The translations under genes and the position numbers were made by a program. A stretch of 12,685 nucleotides of DNA, taken from contig JAUYBT010000103.1 of assembly GCA_030692905.1 (NCBI GenBank), forward strand, positions 1-12,685, in the 5' to 3' direction. Numbering within the stretch: position 1 is the first letter of the stretch; each line of letters starts with the position of its first letter. The notes under the pieces were generated by a model. That model saw only the letters and a program-made list of their open reading frames with translations. It had not been told where the DNA came from and searched no databases. Below are positions 6,747 to 12,685 of this stretch, piece by piece. Source of the stretch: Bacteroidales bacterium (GTDB lineage Bacteria > Bacteroidota > Bacteroidia > Bacteroidales > VadinHA17).

Positions 6747-7130
6747 ATGCCTAAGATTTACGACAACATTGAGAATTTCCTGACAACCGGGTTAAATGAT
6801 ACTTTGGATCTTTCTATAAGGACTGATTTTTGTGTAGGGTATTTCAATTTGAGAGGATGGAGGGAAGTTGCTGATAAGATTGATCAGCTTGAAGGTGAAA
6901 TAATAATGGAGGAGACAGGTGAGATACATCGAACTTGCAGACTTTTGGTTGGAATGCAGAAATTGCCGGTTGATATATTAAAATCCTATTTTACAGAGGA
7001 CCAGGACCATATGCTTGATCAGGCAGAAGCATTAAAGCTTAAAAAGAAACTTGCGCACGAATTTAAAGACCAATTAACTATCGGAACTCCTACTGAATTG
7101 GACGAATTGGCTTTAACCCAACTTGCGTAA
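6747..7130 (+). pseudogene. N-terminal fragment of a PLD-nuclease/SNF2-type helicase, cut by an insertion sequence
   Basis: The 127-residue product matches, from memory, the N-terminus of large (about 1000-residue) proteins that join a phospholipase D-like nuclease domain to a DEAD/DEAH or SNF2 helicase. Key stretches are MPKIYDNIENFLTTGL, TDFCVGYFNLRGW (27-39), CRLLVGMQKLPVD (64-76), DQAEALKLKKKLAHEFKDQL (91-110) and TIGTPTE. In those proteins the PLD HxK motif, the rest of the nuclease domain and the helicase follow; none is present here. Residue 122 (Ala) is the last host codon. The insertion sequence terminal repeat begins at 7113, in frame, and supplies the last five residues (LTQLA) and the TAA stop. 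The downstream part is not found after the element (9218-9489), so the gene is broken and probably nonfunctional. Such helicases are often found in phage-defence islands, hence probably a lost defence gene. Confidence 0.75.
7113..7126 (+). repeat. Left terminal inverted repeat of the insertion sequence
   Basis: TTAACCCAACTTGC is the exact reverse complement of 9204-9217. It starts on a codon boundary of the interrupted gene, and the bases just inside it (GTAA, 7127-7130) complete the last sense codon and supply the TAA stop. Confidence 0.85.
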
Positions 7131-7319
7131 AAAAGATTTCCACCTAAAAAACTTCATCTTCTAAGTTGCAGATAATCAATATGTTAGTTTTTTGATTCAA
7201 ATTATTTTCAGAAAAAGTATTTCGTAAATACCTGATAATCAATAGTGGTGATTTGAAATGTGCTTTGTAGTCCCCGAAAATGATTTTATTGTTTGATGTA
7301 TTATTTATATTTTTGCCTC

Positions 7320-9191
7320 ATGTTTATCAAGGCTATTCCAAAAACTGACAAAACTACCGGCAAGTCATATACTTATTACCGGTTATGTGAAAGCTATCGT
7401 TTAGGCGAAAAGGTCCGGCATCGCAGCATCCTGTCGCTTGGGACTCTTGTGGAACTTGCTGATAAAAAGGACTTTAAGCTGCTTGCCGATCGGATTGAGC
7501 AGTTGCTGGGCGGTAAACCATCATTATTTGCATGTCAACCGTTAGTAGAGAAACTGGCGCAAAAATTTTACAGTAAAATCATTGAAGGTAAACTTGTTGA
7601 TCGTATACCCTTGTCCCAAACTGCAAAAAACTTACAGTCTGTTGATTTGGATAGTTTAGCCATAGAGAACGTAAGAGAAATTGGTAGTGAATGGATGTGC
7701 TATCAGGCAATAAACCAGCTTGGCCTTCGCGGATACTTTGAAAAGGCAGGGTTTGCCCCTGAAGATATTGATCTATCGCTCATGCATATTATTAGCAGGG
7801 CAGTTTGCCCGGCCTCGGAGCATGCTACAGCCGAATGGCTACAAGACAATACTGCACTTTGCGAGCTAATGGGTATAGAAGCTGCATCTGTAAGCCACCA
7901 TAAGCTATACCGTATCAGTCGTTTGCTTTATGAACATCGCGATGGGATTGAGCAATATTTATCTCACAAGACCAGCGAGCTTTTTGACCTTCAGGATAAA
8001 ATTATCCTATACGACCTCACCAATACTTACTTTGAAGGACGCAAACAAAACAGCCAAATTGCCATGTTTGGCAACAGCAAGGAAAAGCGCAAGGATGCCA
8101 AACTGGTAACACTGGCTTTGGTTGTGAACATAGAAGGGTTTGTTAAGTACAGCAAAATATATCGTGGTAATATTGGCGAAACCACCACGTTGGAGGCAAT
8201 GCTGAATGAATTAAGCGTCCAAACATCATCCACAGGGCGTAAGCCTTTGGTAGTGATGGATGCCGGGATAGCAGATGAAGATAACCTGAAAATGCTCAAA
8301 TCAAAAGGCTATGACTACTTGTGTGTAACACGTAGCAAGTTGAAAGATTACGTTGCTGTTAAAAACCAAGGGCACCCAGTTATCATTACCGATAGGCGCA
8401 ATAGTCCCGTTGAGTTGTTGCTGATTGAAAAAGAAGGGATAGACGATAGCCTGTTATACGTGCGTAGCGAGCGAAAAGCAGTAAAGGAACTCTCAATGCA
8501 CGAGAACTTTACCTCTCATTTTGAAACAGGTTTAAACCAGATATTATTAGGGATACAAAAGAAAGGTGGCACTAAAAAGGTTGAAAAAGTATGGGAACGC
8601 ATAGGGAGGTTAAAGGAAAAATACCCCAGCGCCCACCGGTTTTTCGATATACAGGTCAGCACAGAAAACGAAGTTGTAAAAAACCTGACCTGGAAAAGGA
8701 TCATCTCTGCCTCACGCAAGGTAGAAGGTGTCTATTTCCTTCGCACCTCAATTAAAGAAATTGACGAAGTTGCCTTTTGGAACATATACAACACTATCCG
8801 CGAAATAGAATCATCATTCCGGACACTGAAAAGAGATCTTGAAATACGCCCCGTTTTTCACAAAAGTGACGAGAATACAATGGCGCATCTCTTTCTTGCA
8901 GTGCTGGCATACCAGATGGTCAACTCCATCAGGTATCAGTTGAAGGCAAATGGTATCCATCATGATTGGTCCCATATTGTGAGAATTATGAACACCCAAA
9001 AAGCCGCTACCGTGACCATGCAGGATAAAGATGACCAGAAAATATATATCCGCAAGTGTAGCAAGCCTGAAGCCAAAGCATCCGAAATATATGATGCTTT
9101 GAGCTATAAACACCAGCCCTGGATAAAAAAATCCGTGTTACCCGAAAAGCAAATCCCAAAAATTGAACCCCCTGAAAGTAAGGATGATTAG
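7320..9191 (+). CDS. IS1634 family (IS4-like) DDE transposase
   Basis: The enzyme cuts and joins DNA ends to move the element. I chose ATG 7320 (623 residues) because the family begins MFIKAIPKTDKTTGK…YYRLCESYR. An earlier TTG/ATG (7293/7296) would add nine or ten hydrophobic residues not typical of the family. The catalytic triad is visible: Asp232 (ILYDLTNTYFEG), Asp314 (VVMDAGIADEDN) and Glu497 in YNTIREIESSFRTLKRDL, with the E-(6)-K spacing of IS4-type transposases. The protein runs without stops or frameshifts, so it may be active. A TATTTTTG box (7308-7315) fitting the -7 promoter consensus lies five bases before the ATG, so a transcript from it would have almost no leader. The stop is 12 bp before the right terminal repeat. 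Confidence 0.93.
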   Translation: MFIKAIPKTDKTTGKSYTYYRLCESYRLGEKVRHRSILSLGTLVELADKKDFKLLADRIEQLLGGKPSLFACQPLVEKLAQKFYSKIIEGKLVDRIPLSQTAKNLQSVDLDSLAIENVREIGSEWMCYQAINQLGLRGYFEKAGFAPEDIDLSLMHIISRAVCPASEHATAEWLQDNTALCELMGIEAASVSHHKLYRISRLLYEHRDGIEQYLSHKTSELFDLQDKIILYDLTNTYFEGRKQNSQIAMFGNSKEKRKDAKLVTLALVVNIEGFVKYSKIYRGNIGETTTLEAMLNELSVQTSSTGRKPLVVMDAGIADEDNLKMLKSKGYDYLCVTRSKLKDYVAVKNQGHPVIITDRRNSPVELLLIEKEGIDDSLLYVRSERKAVKELSMHENFTSHFETGLNQILLGIQKKGGTKKVEKVWERIGRLKEKYPSAHRFFDIQVSTENEVVKNLTWKRIISASRKVEGVYFLRTSIKEIDEVAFWNIYNTIREIESSFRTLKRDLEIRPVFHKSDENTMAHLFLAVLAYQMVNSIRYQLKANGIHHDWSHIVRIMNTQKAATVTMQDKDDQKIYIRKCSKPEAKASEIYDALSYKHQPWIKKSVLPEKQIPKIEPPESKDD

Positions 9192-9203
9192 TGGTCAGTG
9201 GGT

Positions 9204-9217
9204 GCAAGTTGGGTTAA
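9204..9217 (-). repeat. Right terminal inverted repeat of the insertion sequence
   Basis: GCAAGTTGGGTTAA pairs exactly with 7113-7126. Beyond the repeat the two ends diverge, both inside and outside the element. Confidence 0.85.
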
Positions 9218-9337
9218 TTGTTTTTTACCTTGGAATTATTTTTTGGTAATGAATACAATCCTGTTGATTTGATCTCAGATGTACTACGTAGTCTAAAGCA
9301 TATTTTTAAAAATATCTATATTATGCTGAAAATAACT

Positions 9338-9464
9338 ACCTATATCATTTTCATATAGAATCATACTTAGGCGTCATATATATAGGTATATATAAGGGCA
9401 ATATACAAAGGCAATATTTACTACCATTTTTACCTATATGCCCGTATAGTAAACCTATTATAGG
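9338..9464. repeat. AT-rich hairpin cluster with three copies of ACCTATAT
   Basis: The 272 bp between the insertion sequence and the permease hold no gene. ACCTATAT occurs at 9338-9345 and 9432-9439, and reversed at 9380-9387. Three structures are visible. CTATAT/ATATAG pair around a 7-base loop (9340-9358). An imperfect inverted repeat joins 9384-9406 and 9432-9456, each arm including GGT, TATA and GGGCA. An 11-bp palindrome CCTATTATAGG lies at 9454-9464. It lies 26 bp beyond the permease stop and lacks a clear terminator T-run in the permease direction. It could be a small mobile-element remnant or mRNA 3' structure. Confidence 0.5.
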
Positions 9465-9489
9465 GAGATATTGGATTAAAAAGTAGCAT

Positions 9490-10992
9490 TTATCCTTTTT
9501 TATCATGGTTTAAAATCTTATGCATTACACTATGTTTTTTACCATAAAAAATATAGATCAATCCACCGATAAATAACCAGATTAATAATCGTAGCCAATT
9601 TTCTTTCGGGAGCGAAAACATTAATAGCAAACAAGTAACTATTCCTGCAATTGGTACGAATGGAAAGAAAGGAGCTTTAAATGGTCTTTCTGCATCAGGA
9701 TGAGTTTTCCTCATTATTAAAACTGCCGAGCAAACAATAACAAATGCAAACAACGTTCCTATGTTCACAAGTTCGGCTAAAATTCTTAACGGTAGTAAAC
9801 CGGCTAGTATTGCAACAAAAATTCCTGTTAGAATTGTTGATTTCCACGGTGTCCTGAATTTTTTATGTACTGCACCAAAAATATTTGGAGGAAGTAAACC
9901 ATCGCGAGCCATTGCTAAAAATATCCTTGGTTGACTTAACATCAATACAAGTAGAACTGATGTTATTCCTGCAATAGCTCCAAATGAAATTAACAACTGA
10001 GCCCATGTTAGACCAACTTGTGCAAAAGCATTTGATATAGGAGCATCTATATTAATTTTTTCATAGGGCACCATCCCTGTTAAAACAGCGGCAACAGCGA
10101 TATATAAAACTGTGCACAATAAAAGAGAAGTAATAATTCCAATTGGTACGTCGCGTTTTGGATTTTTGGCTTCTTCGGCATGAGTGGAAATAGAATCGAA
10201 TCCAATATATGCGAAGAAAATTGTTGCAGCAGCAGCAAGCATTCCAACAGGAGCACCACCTAACCCGGTTTGTCCCCAGATTGTTTTACCAAAAAAACTA
10301 ATGCCCGAATAACCAAATGGGGCAAAATCTTTCCAATTATTTGGTACTATATAAAACGCACCAACTACAATTACAAAAAGAACGATAGTTAGCTTTATCA
10401 TTACCATTATGGCATTAAATCTTACACTTTCCTTTATTCCTTTAATAAGTACGATTGTAATAATGGCTGCAATTAAAATTGCAGGCAAGTCAATTACAGT
10501 TCCTGTTACAGCAAGAAATCCTGTATCAGGATTGAAATCGAACGGTGCTCTCGTCATTGCGAATGGTACCTTAATTCCAAATATTCCGATGAAGTCCTGA
10601 AAATATGCAGACCACCCATGTGCAACAGTAGCCGAAGCAACTGCATATTCAAGAATTAAGTCCCACCCAATTATCCAGGCACACATTTCTCCCAGTGTCG
10701 CATAAGCATATGTATATGCAGATCCGGCTACCGGAACCATAGATGCAAATTCAGAATAACAGAGTGCAGCAAAAACACATGCAATACCCGCAACTACAAA
10801 AGATAAAATTAGTGCTGGACCTGCTTTATCATGTGCCGCTACACCAGTTAGAACAAATATTCCTGTACCTATGATTGCTCCAACACCCAAACTTGTAAGT
10901 GCTACAGGACCAAGGATTCTGCGTAAGCGGTTTTCACCTTTCATTTCTTCAAGAAGTAACTCGAGAGGTTTTCTAGCAAAAAGTTGATTCAT
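9490..10992 (-). CDS. APC-superfamily amino acid permease (cationic amino acid transporter type)
   Basis: This inner-membrane secondary transporter probably imports amino acids with protons. The 500-residue protein is hydrophobic throughout, with about twelve membrane segments. Marks of the family are the unwound TM1 motif GVGAIIGTGIF (36-46), the conserved YSEFASMVPVAGSAYTY region (79-95), and the TM6-loop block FFAYIGFDSIST…EEAKNPKRDVPIGI (259-286). A cytosolic tail ends in HKILNHDKKG. Length and motifs place it with bacterial YfnA/YhdG-like transporters and eukaryotic CATs. The substrate cannot be read from the sequence; proximity to lysA only hints at basic amino acids. It is a single-gene unit: the previous minus-strand gene, lysA, is over 500 bp away with a dead transposase between. 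No clear promoter box was found in the 190 bp upstream. Confidence 0.9.
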   Translation of the reverse strand: MNQLFARKPLELLLEEMKGENRLRRILGPVALTSLGVGAIIGTGIFVLTGVAAHDKAGPALILSFVVAGIACVFAALCYSEFASMVPVAGSAYTYAYATLGEMCAWIIGWDLILEYAVASATVAHGWSAYFQDFIGIFGIKVPFAMTRAPFDFNPDTGFLAVTGTVIDLPAILIAAIITIVLIKGIKESVRFNAIMVMIKLTIVLFVIVVGAFYIVPNNWKDFAPFGYSGISFFGKTIWGQTGLGGAPVGMLAAAATIFFAYIGFDSISTHAEEAKNPKRDVPIGIITSLLLCTVLYIAVAAVLTGMVPYEKINIDAPISNAFAQVGLTWAQLLISFGAIAGITSVLLVLMLSQPRIFLAMARDGLLPPNIFGAVHKKFRTPWKSTILTGIFVAILAGLLPLRILAELVNIGTLFAFVIVCSAVLIMRKTHPDAERPFKAPFFPFVPIAGIVTCLLLMFSLPKENWLRLLIWLFIGGLIYIFYGKKHSVMHKILNHDKKG

Positions 10993-11123
10993 ATTTTACT
11001 ATTTCTTTTGATATTTGGATCTTTTTTGATATATAAACTTTTGCAAAAATCGGTATTATAATTTATATAAGCAATATTAAATATTAGAATGCATTTGATA
11101 TATTTTGTAATAGCTGTAAATAC

Positions 11124-11451
11124 GTCAGACCTTCTTGGACACTTTTAATTAAATTGGAATGTGTTAAAGGAAGGTACAAATTATGAATAAAGAGGTAAAG
11201 GAAATCCTTAAATTACGATATAAAATTGTTGTTCTTGAATATGCTAACATAAGTGTTGATAATTGGAAAGCCAATGAGCATTCGTCGTTTCTAAATCATC
11301 TTTTTATATTTGGAAAAAAGCATTTGAAAAGAATGGACGGCAAGGATTTGTTCGAAAGAAACCAATTGCACATAATCATCCAAATAAATTGCCACTGAAG
11401 ATAGTTGATAAAATCAGGACCGAGACGACAGGCTGCAGAGCTGGCAGATAA
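11124..11451 (+). pseudogene. Decayed N-terminal fragment of an IS481/IS3-like transposase
   Basis: An ATG at 11183 with upstream AAAGGAAGG begins MNKEVKEILKLRYKIVV, a start I associate with HTH-containing transposases of the IS481/IS3 group. That frame then turns into unrelated sequence and stops at 11398. In another frame, 11278-11451 reads AFVVSKSSFYIWKKAFEKNG, then GFVRKKPIAHNHPNKLPLK, the helix-turn-helix and following linker of the same kind of protein. In-frame stops lie just upstream. So a frameshift near 11245-11278 and stop codons have destroyed the gene, and the whole catalytic DDE part is missing. The sequence from about 11124 (GTCAGACC…TTGGACAC) may be the old left end of the element, a weak guess. 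The 71-residue frame should not be kept as a gene of its own. Confidence 0.6.
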
Positions 11452-11514
11452 TGTTCCAAGTTTGTGACGGTGAGATGGTGTAATGGTTCAACGGCTTAAC
11501 GGTAATACGCTCAT

Positions 11515-12672
11515 CTAATCCAGTTTAATCTCATCAGAAAATACTGCTGAAGGAAGGTCTCTGAGATTATATCTTGATGCCATCGCTTCTCCATATGCTC
11601 CAGCTGATCTGATCGCAATAATGTCTCCTCTTCGTGTCTCAGGAAGTTCAATATACCTAGCAAATGTATCTGAAGATTCACATATAGGCCCAACCACATC
11701 ATAGCGATGTAAATTCCCTTCTGATGATAGGTTTTCTATCTTATGGTGAGCCTGATAAAGGGCTGGCCGTATCAGGTCAGTCATACCTGCATCAATGATG
11801 GCAAAGATAGTATTACTACCATTTTTAATAAACAGGACTTTTGAAATAAGGCTCCCGCATTGTCCGGTTATAGAGCGGCCCGGTTCCAGATGGAGCTTCT
11901 GTCTGGGACGGAGTTCTATGAACTCATTCAATAATGAAAAATACTCCTTGAAGCGGGGATCTTTGTCAGGATCTTCATAATCAATCCCTAGTCCACCACC
12001 GACATTAATGATCTCTAAATCAATACTGCGGGAAATAAACCATTCCTGCAGCTCGTTTATACGGGCGCACAGACTTTTGAATACCGACATTCTCGTAATC
12101 TGAGAACCTATGTGAAAATGCATACCGATCAGTCTGATATTTTTCAGGGATGATAATCTTTTTATTACCTCTTCGAGCTCCCATGTATTGATTCCGAACT
12201 TACTCTCCTCAATACCGGTAGTTATATACTTATGGGTATGAGCCTCGATGTATGGATTGATCCTTAATGCGATGCGGGCAGTTTTTTTCTGCTTTGAAGC
12301 TAACTGATCAATAACCTCAATTTCAGGTATTGATTCGCAGTTGAAACAATATATATCTGTCTTAAGCGCAGCTTCGATATCCTTATCAGTTTTACCTACA
12401 CCCGCAAATACGATTTCTGAAGGACTAAAACCCGCTGTTATTGCAGCAGCTATTTCATTCCAGCTTACACAATCGGCTCCGAATCCATAAGAAGAAATGA
12501 TTTTAAGGATTCTGGGATTTGAGTTGGCCTTTACAGCATAATGTACTTTATATCCTGAGTTTTCTGACTCTTTTTTTACAACATCAAGGGTAGATCTTAA
12601 AACATCAAGATCATAGTAATAAAACGGGGTTGCAAGATCTCTGAATTTTTCTATGGTTTTATTATTAATCAT
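11515..12672 (-). CDS. lysA: Diaminopimelate decarboxylase
   Basis: LysA is a PLP enzyme that decarboxylates meso-diaminopimelate to lysine in the cytoplasm, the last step of the pathway in which DapB (left end of the window) acts earlier. The 385-residue protein is a fold-type III decarboxylase. The PLP lysine is Lys48 in HYAVKANSN. HFHIGSQ (185-191), GGGLG (225-229) and EPGR (263-266) form the TIM-barrel phosphate and cofactor sites. CESSD (331-335) gives the catalytic cysteine of the beta-domain, followed by GAYGEAMASRYN (358-369), which closes the active site. It is slightly shorter than E. coli LysA (420). The ATG lies 13 bp from the window edge, so promoter and upstream neighbour are unseen. 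No terminator hairpin with a T-run follows the stop; the decayed transposase begins 64 bp away. Confidence 0.96.
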   Translation of the reverse strand: MINNKTIEKFRDLATPFYYYDLDVLRSTLDVVKKESENSGYKVHYAVKANSNPRILKIISSYGFGADCVSWNEIAAAITAGFSPSEIVFAGVGKTDKDIEAALKTDIYCFNCESIPEIEVIDQLASKQKKTARIALRINPYIEAHTHKYITTGIEESKFGINTWELEEVIKRLSSLKNIRLIGMHFHIGSQITRMSVFKSLCARINELQEWFISRSIDLEIINVGGGLGIDYEDPDKDPRFKEYFSLLNEFIELRPRQKLHLEPGRSITGQCGSLISKVLFIKNGSNTIFAIIDAGMTDLIRPALYQAHHKIENLSSEGNLHRYDVVGPICESSDTFARYIELPETRRGDIIAIRSAGAYGEAMASRYNLRDLPSAVFSDEIKLD

Positions 12673-12685
12673 TTCTCTAATTTAA

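Larger units (their letters stand above)
7113..9217 (+). mobile_element. IS1634-like insertion sequence, apparently complete (2105 bp)
   Basis: The element is bounded by perfect 14-bp inverted repeats, TTAACCCAACTTGC at 7113-7126 and its reverse complement at 9204-9217. It carries one long transposase gene with intact DDE motifs, about 190 bp of noncoding sequence at the left and 12 bp between the transposase stop and the right repeat. The length is near the IS1634 family range. The flanks (…TTGGCT and TTGTTT…) show no convincing short target duplication. IS1634 is known to create long, variable duplications, or the right flank may have been deleted. The insertion truncates the PLD-helicase gene. 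Confidence 0.85.

Noticed and set aside
9218..9337. Continuation of the PLD-helicase gene to the right of the insertion sequence
   Set aside because: Translating the plus-strand frames by eye gave short open stretches with no PLD HxK motif or helicase motif.
9338..9464. CRISPR array
   Set aside because: The repeat is only 8 bases, in mixed orientation and with uneven spacing, and there are no cas genes.
11470..11514. tRNA-like sequence after the transposase relic
   Set aside because: Some bases resemble D-arm and T-arm sequence, but no acceptor stem, anticodon arm or complete cloverleaf can be drawn.

Overview
The window looks like chromosomal DNA of a Bacteroidota bacterium, probably in or near the Bacteroidales/Marinilabiliales. 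The evidence is indirect: a roughly 458-residue signal peptidase I with a large insertion, a PKD-domain surface lipoprotein, sites matching the Bacteroidota -7 promoter consensus TAnnTTTG, mostly weak ribosome binding sites, and short intergenic elements built on CCCCC-TTGGGGG palindromes.

Layout. Bases 2-1961 (+) hold the 3' part of dapB, whose start lies outside the window, followed closely by lepB. A 116-bp MITE-like repeat and a hairpin that can terminate transcription in both directions separate them from the convergent translation operon thrS-infC-rpmI-rplT (5394 to 2193, minus strand). That operon makes threonyl-tRNA synthetase, initiation factor IF3, and ribosomal proteins L35 and L20. 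IF3 appears to start at an ATA codon behind a near-perfect Shine-Dalgarno sequence, and a hairpin sits between rpmI and rplT. Divergent from thrS is a lipoprotein gene (5656-6402, +) with repeat remnants on both sides.

Bases 6723-9217 are accessory DNA. The first 122 codons of what I recognise as a large PLD-nuclease/helicase protein, a type often seen in defence islands, are cut off by a 2105-bp IS1634-like insertion sequence. The element has 14-bp perfect terminal inverted repeats at 7113-7126 and 9204-9217. The rest of the helicase is not found on the far side, so this looks like insertion plus deletion. A 272-bp AT-rich stretch with hairpins and repeats of ACCTATAT follows.

The last part is on the minus strand: an APC-family amino acid permease (9490-10992) and lysA, diaminopimelate decarboxylase (11515-12672). 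Between them on the plus strand is a decayed, frameshifted transposase fragment (11183-11451). dapB and lysA act in the same pathway (diaminopimelate and lysine synthesis) but lie at opposite ends and are not one operon here.

I see no tRNA, rRNA or CRISPR array. No intact new multi-gene system is visible. The most notable items are the broken PLD-helicase gene, the non-canonical infC start, and several small structured repeats.
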